A stretch of 64,000 bases of DNA from Microvirga soli (GCF_016734765.1 NZ_JAERQE010000016.1:45257-109256); one strand, 5' to 3'; counted from the stretch's first letter, positions 10,202 through 19,235 are shown. Made by a program: numbers and translations. The notes: generated by a model from the sequence alone, not told the origin.

Positions 10202-11797
10202 TTAGTTCTTCTTTGTCTGAGACATATCGTTGTCGCTGAACGACGGACCGAGGACGAAGTTGTCCACGTTCTTGCGCACAGCCGCGACTTCAGTCTGCTG
10301 CAGGAAGATCACGAACGGACTGTCGTCGAGAACCGACTTCTGCAGTTCCTTGTACATCTGAGCGCGCTTCTCGGCGTCGCGCTCCATGACGGCAGCGCGG
10401 GTCTTGGCGGTCAGCGGGCCCGGATCCCAGGCATTGCGCCAAGCGAGGGGCTTCGCCTTTGCGCCATCCGAGTTGTCGTCGTTGGCCGCGAAGGTGTCGG
10501 CGTTGGAGTTCGGGTCCTGATAATCCGAGCCCCAGTTGCCGATATAGATGTCGTGCTGGCGGGCGCGGTACTTGGTCAGAGCCTGCTTGGAGTCCATCGG
10601 CAGGATCTCCAGCTTGATGCCGGCCTGGGCGAAGGTCGACTGCATGGCCTGGGCGACGCCCATGATCTCAGGTGTCGAGCGCGTGTCCATGGTCACCGAG
10701 AAGCCGTCCTTCAGGCCGGCCTTAGCGAGGAGGTCCTTCGCCTTAGCGACATCGACCTTATAGGGAGTTGTGGTCTCGGCGCCGAGGAAGCCCTTGGGCA
10801 GGAAGTTCTGGTGAACCTCACCCTTGTACTTCATGATCGTGTCGGCAATCGCCGAGTAATCCACGAGGTACTTGAGAGCCAGACGAACTTCGGGCTTGGA
10901 CAGGTTCGGGTTCTTCTGGTTCAGGCCGAGATAGTAGATCGTTCCCTTCGGGGCGCTCTGAACCTTGATGTCCGGGCTCTTGGACATCGCGGTGATCTCT
11001 TCCGGGTTCAGGCTGCGGGCCACGTCGATGTCGCCCTTCTCGAGCAGAAGGCGCTGGCTCGCGGTTTCCTTGATGTGGCGGTAGATGATGCGGGCGAGAG
11101 GTGTCGGCTTCTCGTAGTGGGGATTGCGCTCGAGGACGAGGACCTCGTTGGCCTTCCAATCGCGCATGATATACGGGCCCGAGCCGGCATACTTGGTCTT
11201 GAGCCAGTTATAGCCCCAGTCGCCGTCCTTCTCGTTCTGGACGAGAACCTTCTTCTCCACGATCGAGGCGACCGAGTTGCCAAGGCAGTAGAGAACCAGG
11301 GTCGGAGCATAGGGCTTGTCGACCTCGATCGTGAGCTCGAGCGGCCCCGTCTGCTTGATCTTGTCCTTCACGTTGTCCTTCGTGAAGCCGAACTGGCCCA
11401 GGATGAAAGCCGGGGACTTGTCGAGCGACACGGCGCGGTGGAGCGAGTAGACTACATCCTCGGCCGTGATGTTGCTGCCGGAGGCGAACTTCTTGTTCGG
11501 CTTGATCTTGAACGTGTAGGTCTTGCCGTCCGGCGAGACCGTCCAGGACTCGGCGACTTGGCCGGAGATCTTCGAGACATCCTTGATGTCGTAGGTGATC
11601 AGGCGCTCATAGGTGTTGCCGTTGATCTCGGACGCGCTCAGCTCGAAGATCTCGGCGGGGTCGAGCGAGATGATATCGTCCATCTGCCAGGCCTGGACCA
11701 GAGTGTCAGCTGGCGTGGCTGCCTGTACGGCAGAGAAGGAGGTCGCCATCACGGTGACCATGGCGGCGGATAGGATAAATTTCGGTAATGTTCTCAT
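10202..11797 (-). CDS. Dipeptide ABC transporter substrate-binding protein, DppA/OppA-like (SBP family 5)
   Basis: Periplasmic binding protein, 531 residues, first gene of the dipeptide-type operon. A Sec signal peptide (LPKFILSAAMVTVMATSFSAVQA) is followed by the family 5 core; LVQAWQMDDIISLDPAEIFE and the motif YTFKIKPNKKFASGSNITAEDV are typical. The ATG at 11797 was preferred over an upstream start because it places the signal peptide at the N terminus. Ligand preference cannot be read from the sequence; the downstream dipeptidase supports small peptides. Confidence 0.9.
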   Translation of the reverse strand: MRTLPKFILSAAMVTVMATSFSAVQAATPADTLVQAWQMDDIISLDPAEIFELSASEINGNTYERLITYDIKDVSKISGQVAESWTVSPDGKTYTFKIKPNKKFASGSNITAEDVVYSLHRAVSLDKSPAFILGQFGFTKDNVKDKIKQTGPLELTIEVDKPYAPTLVLYCLGNSVASIVEKKVLVQNEKDGDWGYNWLKTKYAGSGPYIMRDWKANEVLVLERNPHYEKPTPLARIIYRHIKETASQRLLLEKGDIDVARSLNPEEITAMSKSPDIKVQSAPKGTIYYLGLNQKNPNLSKPEVRLALKYLVDYSAIADTIMKYKGEVHQNFLPKGFLGAETTTPYKVDVAKAKDLLAKAGLKDGFSVTMDTRSTPEIMGVAQAMQSTFAQAGIKLEILPMDSKQALTKYRARQHDIYIGNWGSDYQDPNSNADTFAANDDNSDGAKAKPLAWRNAWDPGPLTAKTRAAVMERDAEKRAQMYKELQKSVLDDSPFVIFLQQTEVAAVRKNVDNFVLGPSFSDNDMSQTKKN

Positions 11798-11879
11798 AGG
11801 CCAGTTCCCTCGCAACGCTGGGTGCGCTTCTTGTGCGCCCGTATGAATGCAAATCACACAGGTTCTGTCGAGTCTACTA

Positions 11880-11900
11880 ACTGGTTACCAACTGGTAAAC
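11880..11900. promoter_or_regulatory. Candidate GntR-type operator TGGTTACCA
   Basis: A symmetric TGGT-T-ACCA core (11882-11890) is followed directly by a second, imperfect half, ACTGGTAAACC. The core fits the TNGT-N-ACNA pattern of FadR/FCD-subfamily GntR repressors. It lies in the divergent region about 85 bp before the DppA-like gene and 104 bp before argH. No GntR gene is nearby, so binding is inferred. Confidence 0.35.
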
Positions 11901-11993
11901 CTTGTGCAGCATGCCCAAAGGCCGAGCAGGGGAGCTTCAGGTTGGCTTGGAGGGGGAAAATGTGGCAAAGGCTGCCCGACCTTTCTTGATCGG

Positions 11994-13403
11994 ATGAAGC
12001 CCGTGTCTGAAGAAGCCAAAAAACCCGGCGCCAACACCATGTGGGGCGGACGGTTCTCGTCCTCGCCCAGCGCTCTCATGGAAGCCATCAACGCCTCCAT
12101 CGACTTCGACAAGCGACTGGCCTCCCAGGATATCCAAGGCTCGATTGCCCACAGCACCATGCTGGCGAAACAAGGGATCATCGCCGAGAGCGACCGGGAC
12201 GCCATCCACCAGGGGCTCCAGCGGGTGCTGGGCGAGATCGAGTCCGGCTCCTTCACCTTCTCCACGGCGCTCGAAGACATCCACATGAATGTGGAGAGCC
12301 GCCTGCGCGAGATCGTCGGCGACCCGGCGGCCCGCCTGCATACGGCCCGCAGCCGCAACGACCAGGTCGCCGTTGATATCCGCCTCTGGATGCGCGAGGC
12401 CCATGACCGGACCGACGAGCAACTCACCAGCCTGATCAAGGCGCTCCTCGAAAAGGCCGAGGTCCATGCCAGTACGGTGATGCCCGGCTTCACCCATCTC
12501 CAGAGCGCCCAGCCGGTGACCTTCGGGCACCACCTGATGGCCTATGTGGAGATGTTCGGCCGCGACCGCAGCCGCATCCGCGATTCCCGCAAGCGCCTGA
12601 ACGAGTGCCCCCTGGGGGCTGGCGCCCTTGCCGGCACGTCCTTTCCCATCGACCGGCACATGACCGCTAAGGCGATGGGCTTCGATGGCCCGACCCGCAA
12701 CTCGCTAGACACGGTGTCGGATCGCGACAGCCTGCTCGAGTTCATGGCCGCCGCCTCCATCTGCGCCGTGCACCTGTCACGTCTTGCGGAAGAAGTTATC
12801 ATCTGGATGTCAGCTCCGTTCGGCTTCGTGCGCCTGCCGGACCGCTGGACCACCGGGTCCAGCATGATGCCGCAGAAGCGCAACCCGGACGCCGCCGAGT
12901 TGGTGCGGGGCAAGACCGGCCGCGTCATCGGCTCCCTGGTCTCCCTGCTTACCGTCATGAAGGGCCTGCCGCTCGCCTATTCCAAAGACATGCAGGAGGA
13001 CAAGGAGCAGGTCTTCGACGCGGCCGACACCATCGAGCTCGTCCTCGCGGCCACGACCGGCATGATCCGGGACCTGGAGCCGGTGCCGGAGCGCATGGCG
13101 GCAGTGGCCGGAGCGGGCTTCTCCACGGCGACGGATCTCGCCGACTGGCTCGTGCGCAGCCTCAACATCCCCTTCCGCGATGCCCACCACATCACCGGGC
13201 GCATCGTGTCCGAGGCGGAGAGCCGCGGCTGCACCCTGGAGGAACTGCCGCTCGAAGCTATGCAGGCGGTCGAGCCCAAGATCCACCAGGGCATCTATGA
13301 CGTGCTGGGCGTCGAGAACTCCGTCCGTTCCCGGACGAGCTTCGGCGGCACGTCCCCGGTCCGGGTCGCCGAGCAGGTCGCCTGGTGGCGCGAGCGCGTC
13401 TGA
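11994..13403 (+). CDS. argH: Argininosuccinate lyase
   Basis: Cleaves argininosuccinate to arginine and fumarate, the last step of arginine synthesis (cytoplasm, homotetramer). The 469-residue protein has the fumarase/aspartase superfamily signature with the flexible catalytic loop [12 protein letters not shown], the substrate-binding segment [15 protein letters not shown] and a TMLAKQGII segment near the N terminus. The ATG at 11994 begins about 14 residues before the conserved NTMWGGRF; an upstream open stretch of 49 codons lacks family features. It is divergent from the peptide importer and followed by three hairpins. Confidence 0.95.
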   Translation: MKPVSEEAKKPGANTMWGGRFSSSPSALMEAINASIDFDKRLASQDIQGSIAHSTMLAKQGIIAESDRDAIHQGLQRVLGEIESGSFTFSTALEDIHMNVESRLREIVGDPAARLHTARSRNDQVAVDIRLWMREAHDRTDEQLTSLIKALLEKAEVHASTVMPGFTHLQSAQPVTFGHHLMAYVEMFGRDRSRIRDSRKRLNECPLGAGALAGTSFPIDRHMTAKAMGFDGPTRNSLDTVSDRDSLLEFMAAASICAVHLSRLAEEVIIWMSAPFGFVRLPDRWTTGSSMMPQKRNPDAAELVRGKTGRVIGSLVSLLTVMKGLPLAYSKDMQEDKEQVFDAADTIELVLAATTGMIRDLEPVPERMAAVAGAGFSTATDLADWLVRSLNIPFRDAHHITGRIVSEAESRGCTLEELPLEAMQAVEPKIHQGIYDVLGVENSVRSRTSFGGTSPVRVAEQVAWWRERV

Positions 13404-13433
13404 GCTCGAAACGCCGCGTTTACCTTGAGATTT

Positions 13434-13518
13434 GACCCCTGCCGGCGTGGCTTGGCCGGGGTCTTGATACGGCAGGGCGCCGTATCCATATTGCTGACAG
13501 CGGCCCGGTTCCGGGCCA
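13434..13518 (+). terminator. Three consecutive hairpins after argH
   Basis: GACCCC/GGGGTC (13434-13463), a perfect 8-bp GATACGGC/GCCGTATC stem (13466-13486) and GGCCCGG/CCGGGCC with a 2-nt loop (13503-13518) stand in a row. None has a good T-run, so intrinsic termination is uncertain; they could also belong to the 5' region of the heat-shock gene. Confidence 0.4.
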
Positions 13519-13580
13519 CTTGAGTGCCGCATGAGCGGGCTCAAAGCCAACCGAAGTGCCTCTAACCTTGGGCTTCGAAT

Positions 13581-14015
13581 ATGTCGCGTCAGTCGCCCTT
13601 CGGGCATCCGTTTCTGTTAGGCTTCGACGAGATCGAGCAGGCGCTTGATCGGGTCGCCAAAGCTGCAGGGGACGGTTATCCGCCCTATAACATCGAGCGC
13701 CTGGCTCGCACGGAAAGCGCCCCCGAGCGGCTCCGCATCACCCTGGCCGTTGCCGGTTTCACCCGGGATCAGCTGGAGGTGACCTTGGAGGAGAGCCAGC
13801 TCGTCATCAGGGGACGCCAGTCCGACGACAAGACAAGGCACTTCCTCCATCGCGGCATCGCCGCCCGTCAGTTCCAGCGCACCTTCCTCCTTGTCGACGG
13901 CATGGAGGTCATGGGCGCGGACTTGTCCAACGGGCTGTTGTCGATCGATCTGGTCCGGCCCGAGCCGGAGCGGATCGTCCGCAAGATCGACATCAGCGCC
14001 CCGGACAAGGTGTGA
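13581..14015 (+). CDS. Hsp20-family small heat-shock protein
   Basis: ATP-independent chaperone that holds unfolding proteins in oligomers. The 144-residue protein has an alpha-crystallin domain from about residue 37 to 130: YNIERLARTESAPERLRITLAVAGF, EVTLEESQLVIRGRQ, a GIAARQFQRTFLL segment matching the IbpA type, and a GLLSIDLVRPEPER strand near the end. No Shine-Dalgarno box precedes the ATG; the 5' region can fold on itself (see findings). Its partner gene, a DUF1150 protein, follows 25 bp downstream. Confidence 0.9.
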   Translation: MSRQSPFGHPFLLGFDEIEQALDRVAKAAGDGYPPYNIERLARTESAPERLRITLAVAGFTRDQLEVTLEESQLVIRGRQSDDKTRHFLHRGIAARQFQRTFLLVDGMEVMGADLSNGLLSIDLVRPEPERIVRKIDISAPDKV

Positions 14016-14040
14016 CGGCATCCGCAACAAGGAGATGTCC

Positions 14041-14307
14041 ATGAACTTCGAGATCAAGAACCATCACGAGCCGGTGCTCGACATGTCCGAGCTCGCCTCC
14101 CTGGGCTTGGGCCAGATGGCCTATGTGAAGCCGATCGAGTCCGATGAGGTCGCCCGGCTGTTTCCCCAGGCTCCCAAGCTCCAGCCCGGCATGCGGCTGT
14201 TCGCGCTCCTGTCCGCCAGCGGCGAGCCCATCCTGCTGACCGACAACCACGATGCCGCCGTGGCCAATGCCTGGGCGCATGACCTGACGATGGTGAGCCT
14301 GCACTAG
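14041..14307 (+). CDS. DUF1150 family protein
   Basis: Small protein of 88 residues with the alphaproteobacterial DUF1150 pattern: GQMAYVKPIESDEV in the first half and LFALLSASGEPILLTDNHDAAVANAWAHDL in the second. Function unknown. A strong AAGGAG box at 14029-14034 favours the ATG at 14041 over the one at 14035. It directly follows an Hsp20 gene, an arrangement I know from other Rhizobiales, which suggests a stress-related role. Confidence 0.85.
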   Translation: MNFEIKNHHEPVLDMSELASLGLGQMAYVKPIESDEVARLFPQAPKLQPGMRLFALLSASGEPILLTDNHDAAVANAWAHDLTMVSLH

Positions 14308-14326
14308 GCTCACCACCTCTCCTCTC

Positions 14327-15082
14327 TTAAGCGATCGCCGCCACTGCCGCGATCAGCCGCTCGATGTCCTCAGGCCGGGACAGTCGGTGATCGCCGTCCT
14401 TGATCAGCGTCAGCGAGACGCTGTCTCCCGGCAGGTGCTCCACCAGCTCAAGCGCATGGCTCCAGGGGACGTCCGGATCCTCCATCCCCTGCAGGATATG
14501 GACCGGGCAGCCGGTCTGGATCGGCCGGTCGAGAAGCAGATGGCGGCGTCCGTCCTCGATCAGGTTGAGGGTAATGGGGTAGGGGGCGTCGGAATAGGCG
14601 GAAGGGCGGTGGTAGACCCCGGTCTCCTGGACGCTCCGCCTCAGATCTTCGGGAAAGCGCCCCCACATCAGCCGCTCGGTCATGTCCACGGCAGGCGCAA
14701 TGAGCACCATGCCCACAGGGGCGAGATCCGGCCGCGTCGTGATGAGATGGCGCGCTGCCAGCAGGCTGATCCAGCCGCCCATGGAGGAGCCGACGAGGAT
14801 CGGCCGCTCCCGCACATGGCGCTCGATCACGGCGAGCGCGTCTTCCAGCCAGCGGGAGATCGTGCCGTCCTCGAAGGCGCCGCCGGATTCCCCATGGCCG
14901 CTGTAATCGAAGCGCACGAAGGCGCGGCCGTTCGCCTCTGCCCAGTCGTCGAGTGCGGTGGCCTTGGTGGCCCGCATGTCCGACTTGAAGCCGCCAAGCC
15001 ACACTACGGGTGGGCCCTTGCCCTCCCGGGCGAGAATGGCGATGGAGCGGGCATCCTGGCCGACCGTGACGCTTTGCGGCAT
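14327..15082 (-). CDS. Alpha/beta hydrolase, possible palmitoyl-thioesterase-like serine hydrolase
   Basis: Protein of 251 residues with the alpha/beta hydrolase fold: VVWLGGFKSDM after the first strand, FDYSGHGESGG, nucleophile serine in VGSSMGGWISLL (about residue 95), an acidic residue in LQGMEDPDVPW and a C-terminal histidine in KDGDHRLSRPEDI. The GFKSDM and SGHGES patterns resemble the ABHD10-like group in alphaproteobacteria. The ATG at 15082 (MPQSVTVG) was preferred to a start 53 codons upstream. It is divergent from the glycosyltransferase gene. Substrate unknown. Confidence 0.8.
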   Translation of the reverse strand: MPQSVTVGQDARSIAILAREGKGPPVVWLGGFKSDMRATKATALDDWAEANGRAFVRFDYSGHGESGGAFEDGTISRWLEDALAVIERHVRERPILVGSSMGGWISLLAARHLITTRPDLAPVGMVLIAPAVDMTERLMWGRFPEDLRRSVQETGVYHRPSAYSDAPYPITLNLIEDGRRHLLLDRPIQTGCPVHILQGMEDPDVPWSHALELVEHLPGDSVSLTLIKDGDHRLSRPEDIERLIAAVAAIA

Positions 15083-15164
15083 GGTTAACTCATCCTCAAC
15101 TGCTTTGAAGCAAGCCTCATAAACGATTCTTTCGGACGATTCTTTTGAGAAGGCTCTGACTTCT

Positions 15165-16409
15165 GTGAGTTTTTCATCGCGACCCGGCGGAGGGATGGCA
15201 TTTCCGTCCTCCCACGTGCACCCGCTGGCGGGCCGGACCATTCTTCAGATCGTCCCCGAACTGGAGGCGGGAGGGGCCGAGCGCACCACCGTCGACATCG
15301 CCGAGGGGCTGGTTCATGCCGGCGCGCGGGCGCTGGTCGCGACCGAGGGCGGCCGGCTGGTGGGCGAGCTCCAGACCAAGGGCGGCATCTGGATTCCCTT
15401 TCCGGCGGCGTCCAAGAACCCGTTCTCCATGCTGCTCAACGTGCGCAAGCTCGCCCGGATCTGCCACGACGAGCGGGTTGCCCTGGTTCATGCCCGCTCG
15501 CGGGCTCCGGCCTGGGTGGGCTTAGGCGCTGCGCGCTCCCTCAACATCCCGTTCGTCACCACCTATCACGGCAGCTATTCCGGCCGCTCGTCGGTGAAAG
15601 TCCTCTATAACTCGGTAATGGCCCGCGGCGACGCGGTCATTGCCAACTCCCACTACACGGGCGAGCTGATCCGCTCGGTCTATCCCCAGGCGGGCGAGCG
15701 CATCCGGGTGCTCCACCGGGGCACGGACTTCTCGGTCTTCTCCCCCCACGCGGTGGCCCCGGAGCGGATCGAGGCCCTGCGCAAGGCCTGGGAGGTGGCG
15801 CCCCATGAGCGGGTGGTGCTGCTCGCCGCCCGCCTGACGGGCTGGAAGGGACAGAAGGTGCTGATCGAGGCGGCCGCCAGGCTGCGCGATGCAGGACTGA
15901 CCGATGTCGCCTACATCCTGGCCGGCGACCCGCAGGGGCGGGATTCGTATGTGAAGGATCTCGACAGCCTGATCGAGGCCAAGAAGCTGAAGGGCATCGT
16001 GCGTCGGGTCGGCCATTGCACCGACATGCCGGCTGCCTTCCTGGCGGCTTCCGTCGTGACCGTGCCGTCCACCGAGCCCGAGGCCTTCGGCCGCTCGGCC
16101 GTGGAGGCGCAGGCCATGGGCACGCCGGTCGTGGTCTCGGATCTCGGTGCCGTGCCGGAGACGGTTTTGTCCCCGCCGGCCGTGCCGCCGCACGAGCGGA
16201 CGGGGTGGCGCATCCCGGCCGGCGATGCCGATGCACTGGCCGAGGCGGTCGGCGCTGCGTTGGGACTGGGGGCCAGTGCGAGAATCGCCCTTGGTGCCAG
16301 GGCCAGGTCTCATGTAGAGCGTCATTTCTCGCTCGAACGCATGATTGTTGGCACCTTGGATGTTTATTCCGCCCTCCTGGAGGGCCGTTTTAGCCATAGA
16401 ACAAGTTGA
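15165..16409 (+). CDS. Glycosyltransferase family 4 protein
   Basis: GT-B glycosyltransferase (about 414 residues), probably for an envelope or capsule glycan; donor and acceptor unknown. The N-terminal domain opens with TILQIVPELEAGGAERTTVD, a GGAE motif common in GT4. The C-terminal domain has VVLLAARLTGWKGQKVLIEA and the sugar-nucleotide motif EPEAFGRSAVEAQAMGTPVV (E-x7-E). GTG at 15165 is the longest reasonable start; the ATG at 15195, preceded by GGCGGAGGG, is an equal alternative. It precedes infC by 114 bp. Confidence 0.85.
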   Translation: MSFSSRPGGGMAFPSSHVHPLAGRTILQIVPELEAGGAERTTVDIAEGLVHAGARALVATEGGRLVGELQTKGGIWIPFPAASKNPFSMLLNVRKLARICHDERVALVHARSRAPAWVGLGAARSLNIPFVTTYHGSYSGRSSVKVLYNSVMARGDAVIANSHYTGELIRSVYPQAGERIRVLHRGTDFSVFSPHAVAPERIEALRKAWEVAPHERVVLLAARLTGWKGQKVLIEAAARLRDAGLTDVAYILAGDPQGRDSYVKDLDSLIEAKKLKGIVRRVGHCTDMPAAFLAASVVTVPSTEPEAFGRSAVEAQAMGTPVVVSDLGAVPETVLSPPAVPPHERTGWRIPAGDADALAEAVGAALGLGASARIALGARARSHVERHFSLERMIVGTLDVYSALLEGRFSHRTS

Positions 16410-16523
16410 CTTCCCGCGCGTTTGCGCGAAATGTCGAATCATTCGCGGCAAGGCTGAGCATGCACAGCAGGGATCCTCTGGATCTCCGATCCTCAACCTA
16501 GCCCTTAACAGGAGATACGAGCC

Positions 16524-17066
16524 ATTCGCAGACCAATGAGAGCCATGCCGGTGCCGCAAAAGGACGGACCGCGCGCCAACCGAGACATTCGCGGTGTTCG
16601 CGAAGTGCAGCTGATCGACGATACGGGGCAGAACCGGGGTGTCGTGCCCTTCTTCGATGCCCTGAAGGTTGCCGAAGACGCGGGCCTCGATCTCGTGGAG
16701 ATCTCGCCGAATGCAACCCCTCCCGTCTGCAAGATCCTCGATTACGGCAAATTTCGCTTCCTGGAGCAGAAGAAGGCCGCCGAGGCGCGCAAGAAGCAGA
16801 AGACGGTCGAGGTCAAGGAAATCAAGCTGCGTCCCGGCATCGATGACCACGATTACGGGGTCAAGATGAAGGCGATGAAGGGCTTCTTCGAGGAAGGCAA
16901 CAAGGTGAAGGTCACCTTGCGCTTCCGCGGTCGCGAAATGGCGCACCAGTCCCTCGGCCTGAAGGTTCTGGACCGGGTCAAGGCCGACGTGGGCGATATC
17001 GCCAAGGTCGAGATGGAGCCGAACTTCGAGGGCCGCCAGGTCGTCATGGTTCTGGCGCCGCGCTAG
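16524..17066 (+). CDS. infC: Translation initiation factor IF-3, ATT start codon
   Basis: IF-3 binds the 30S subunit and checks start-codon pairing. The N and C domains are clear: [29 protein letters not shown], then the lysine-rich linker and [32 protein letters not shown] set the start at the ATT at 16524, nine bases after AGGAG (16510-16514). This gives (M)[22 protein letters not shown], matching the RRPF/RRP start of other alphaproteobacterial IF-3. The first ATG in frame is at 16536 and has no well-placed Shine-Dalgarno box. A non-canonical ATT start allows IF-3 to limit its own translation in Escherichia coli. Confidence 0.92.
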   Translation: MRRPMRAMPVPQKDGPRANRDIRGVREVQLIDDTGQNRGVVPFFDALKVAEDAGLDLVEISPNATPPVCKILDYGKFRFLEQKKAAEARKKQKTVEVKEIKLRPGIDDHDYGVKMKAMKGFFEEGNKVKVTLRFRGREMAHQSLGLKVLDRVKADVGDIAKVEMEPNFEGRQVVMVLAPR

Positions 17067-17069
17067 CGT

Positions 17070-17133
17070 ATCGTGCGGACCCAGAGGGCCGCGTCAGCGA
17101 AAAGTGGACCCGGTTTTCCGGTCCACACGATGC
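17070..17133. repeat. Second intergenic repeat family, nested hairpin
   Basis: ATCGTGCGGACCC at 17070 pairs with GGTCCACACGAT ending near 17130, around an inner GTGGACCCGG/CCGGTCCAC hairpin with a TTTT loop. The inner GAAAAGTGGACCCGGTTTTC sequence is, from memory, common between genes in Rhizobiales; here I see one copy. Confidence 0.55.
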
Positions 17134-17167
17134 GATGCTCTAAGGTGTTTCTCTAAGCAGGAAATTC

Positions 17168-17201
17168 ATGGCCGTCGGGGCACCGGCGGCCATTGCTTTT
17201 T
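17168..17201 (+). terminator. Intrinsic terminator after infC
   Basis: ATGGCCG at 17168 pairs with CGGCCAT ending at 17193, and TGCTTTTTG follows. This would separate infC from rpmI-rplT, which in many bacteria are cotranscribed. Confidence 0.6.
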
Positions 17202-17203
17202 GA

Positions 17204-17320
17204 GCGGCCTTCTGTCATAAGGCCGCCTTCATCGAACCGCCCGGCTGTTAGGGCTGCCGTGGCGGTTTGTTTTGCTCAATGCAGCAATGAAAAGGTCGAA
17301 GGGCGGTTCTAAGCCGCTTT
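17204..17320 (+). promoter_or_regulatory. Structured 5' leader of rpmI-rplT, possible attenuator
   Basis: Hairpins follow one another: GCGGCCT/AGGCCGC (17204-17226), AACCGCC/GGCGGTT (17235-17267) with TTTGTTTTG after it, and GCGG/CCGC (17303-17317) followed by TTTTG. A second GGCGGTT copy at 17302-17308 could replace the first in pairing, giving mutually exclusive folds just before rpmI. L20 is a known autoregulator of this operon in other phyla; here control is inferred. Confidence 0.4.
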
Positions 17321-17345
17321 TGAGGCCTGACCCAAGGAGAGCCAA

Positions 17346-17546
17346 ATGCCCAAGCTGAAGACGAAGTCGGGCGCGAAAAAGCGCTTCAAGATCACTGGCA
17401 CCGGCAAGGTCGTTTACGCCCAGGCCGGCAAGCGCCACGGGATGATCAAGCGGTCGAACAAGCAGATCCGTAATCTGCGCGGCACCACCACCATGTTCGA
17501 AGGCGATGCCTACAACGTGAAGAAGTACTTCCTGCCGAACGGCTGA
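17346..17546 (+). CDS. rpmI: 50S ribosomal protein L35 (bL35)
   Basis: Structural protein of the large ribosomal subunit, 66 residues, very basic. It begins [20 protein letters not shown], the standard bL35 start, followed by [19 protein letters not shown]. An AAGGAGAG box stands just before the ATG. It is followed by rplT after 42 bp and has a structured leader. Confidence 0.97.
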   Translation: MPKLKTKSGAKKRFKITGTGKVVYAQAGKRHGMIKRSNKQIRNLRGTTTMFEGDAYNVKKYFLPNG

Positions 17547-17588
17547 GACGGTTCTTCCCACATCCCGGATTTTGAAGGAGTTTTTTAA

Positions 17589-17957
17589 ATGGCCCGCGTC
17601 AAACGTGGCGTAACATCCCACGCCAAGCACAAGAAGGTTTTCAAGGCAGCCAAGGGCTTCTACGGCCGCCGCAAGAACACGATCCGCATTGCCAAGCAGG
17701 CGGTCGAGAAGAGCATGCAATATGCGACGCGCGATCGTCGCAACAAGAAGCGCACCTTCCGCGCTCTCTGGATCCAGCGCCTCAACGCTGCTGTCCGCAT
17801 GCACGACATGACCTATTCCCGATTTATCGACGGTCTCGGCAAGGCTGGGATCGAGGTCGATCGCAAGGTCCTGTCCGAGCTGGCCATCCACGAGCCGGCG
17901 GCTTTCGCCGCTTACGTGGAGCGCGCCAAGGCCGCCCTGCCGCAGCAGGCCGCCTAA
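17589..17957 (+). CDS. rplT: 50S ribosomal protein L20 (bL20)
   Basis: Large-subunit assembly protein of 122 residues. [19 protein letters not shown] and [19 protein letters not shown] form the long N-terminal helix, and the C-terminal globular part includes [20 protein letters not shown]. An AAGGAG box precedes the ATG at 17589. In other bacteria L20 represses its own operon by binding leader mRNA. Confidence 0.97.
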   Translation: MARVKRGVTSHAKHKKVFKAAKGFYGRRKNTIRIAKQAVEKSMQYATRDRRNKKRTFRALWIQRLNAAVRMHDMTYSRFIDGLGKAGIEVDRKVLSELAIHEPAAFAAYVERAKAALPQQAA

Positions 17958-17976
17958 GCCGGATAGACTAAGCTTT

Positions 17977-18005
17977 CGGTGCGGCTGGCTCGTTCAGCCG
18001 CACCG
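17977..18005. terminator. Strong hairpin between rplT and pheS
   Basis: CGGTGCGGCTG (17977-17987) pairs perfectly with CAGCCGCACCG (17995-18005), an 11-bp stem with a 7-nt loop, 20 bp after the rplT stop. There is no T-run, so termination may be weak or factor-dependent. The rest of the gap to 18152 shows nothing I recognise. Confidence 0.45.
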
Positions 18006-18152
18006 CCTTACTCCCCCTTCTCCGAGACCACCCGCGCTGACGGCTGAATGAGCTGTCGGTAGCCAATTCGCGGCTCGGACGACTTGACGGTTCCCGCGCC
18101 GCGCCTCACTCAGGGCGCCTCTCATGTGGCGCTTGCATCTGGCCAGGGACCG

Positions 18153-19235
18153 ATGACCGATCTCAATCAACTCGAACGTGACCTGCTCACCCAGGTCGAA
18201 GTCGCCGGCGACGAGGCGGCTCTGGAAACCGTGCGCGTCTCCGCGCTCGGCAAGAAGGGCTCCGTCTCCGAACTCCTGAAGACCCTCGGCGCCATGACGC
18301 CGGAGGAGCGCAAAGAACGCGGGCCCCTCATCAATGGCCTGCGCGACAAGATTCAGGGTGCGATTGCAGCCAGGAAAGAGACGCTCGGGGAGGCGGCTCT
18401 CGAAGCCCGGCTCTCCGCCGAGCGCATCGACGTGACGCTGCCGGTGCCGGAGGCTCCCGAGAGCCGCGGCCGCATCCACCCGATCAGCCAAGTGATCGAG
18501 GAACTGACGGCGATCTTCGCCGATATGGGCTTCTCCGTGGCCGAGGGGCCGGATATCGAGACCGACTATCTCAACTTCACGGCACTCAATTTTCCCGAAG
18601 GCCATCCGGCCCGCGAGATGCACGACACCTTCTTCCTCGCCCCTGACGAGAAGGGCGAGCGCAAGGTGCTGCGCACGCACACCTCGCCGGTCCAGATCCG
18701 CACGATGACCTCCAAGGCGCCGCCGATCCGGGTGATTATCCCGGGCCGGACCTATCGTCACGACTCGGACCAGACCCACACGCCGATGTTCCACCAGGTG
18801 GAAGGCCTCGTCATCGACAAGCAGGCCAACATCGCGCACCTCAAGTGGATCCTGGAGGAGTTCTGCAAGGCGTTCTTCGAGGTCGATCAGGTGAAGATGC
18901 GGTTCCGCCCGTCCTTCTTCCCCTTCACGGAGCCTTCGGCCGAAGTCGACATCCAGTGCTCACGCAAGGGCGGCGAGATCCGCTTCGGCGAGGGCACCGA
19001 CTGGCTTGAGATCCTAGGCTGCGGCATGGTCCATCCGAACGTGCTGCGCAATTGCGGGCTCGATCCGGACGAGTACCAGGGCTTCGCCTGGGGCATGGGC
19101 ATCGACCGCATCGCCATGCTGAAATACGGCATGCCGGACCTGCGCCCGTTCTTCGAGGCCGATGTGCGCTGGCTGAACCATTACGGCTTCCGCCCGCTCG
19201 ACATTCCGAGCCTCGTCAGCGGCCTGACTTCGTAA
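18153..19235 (+). CDS. pheS: Phenylalanine--tRNA ligase alpha subunit
   Basis: Catalytic subunit of the (alpha-beta)2 class II synthetase, 360 residues. An N-terminal coiled coil is followed by motif 1 ([19 protein letters not shown]), motif 2 around [20 protein letters not shown] and motif 3 [17 protein letters not shown]. The ATG at 18153 ([16 protein letters not shown]) matches the family; 23 further in-frame upstream codons were left out. pheT starts 12 bp downstream with an AAGGAGAG box. Confidence 0.97.
   Translation: MTDLNQLERDLLTQVEVAGDEAALETVRVSALGKKGSVSELLKTLGAMTPEERKERGPLINGLRDKIQGAIAARKETLGEAALEARLSAERIDVTLPVPEAPESRGRIHPISQVIEELTAIFADMGFSVAEGPDIETDYLNFTALNFPEGHPAREMHDTFFLAPDEKGERKVLRTHTSPVQIRTMTSKAPPIRVIIPGRTYRHDSDQTHTPMFHQVEGLVIDKQANIAHLKWILEEFCKAFFEVDQVKMRFRPSFFPFTEPSAEVDIQCSRKGGEIRFGEGTDWLEILGCGMVHPNVLRNCGLDPDEYQGFAWGMGIDRIAMLKYGMPDLRPFFEADVRWLNHYGFRPLDIPSLVSGLTS

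Noticed and set aside
10028..11773. 581-codon plus-strand frame opposite the DppA-like gene
   Set aside because: The minus strand encodes a clear SBP family 5 protein with signal peptide inside an operon; the frame opposite is low in motifs and rich in His/Val/Arg, typical of antisense translation.
13404..13580. lptM (small lipoprotein) gene expected after argH in many proteobacteria
   Set aside because: I looked for a short lipoprotein with a lipobox cysteine on the plus strand and found none; the region holds hairpins instead, and lysA does not follow.
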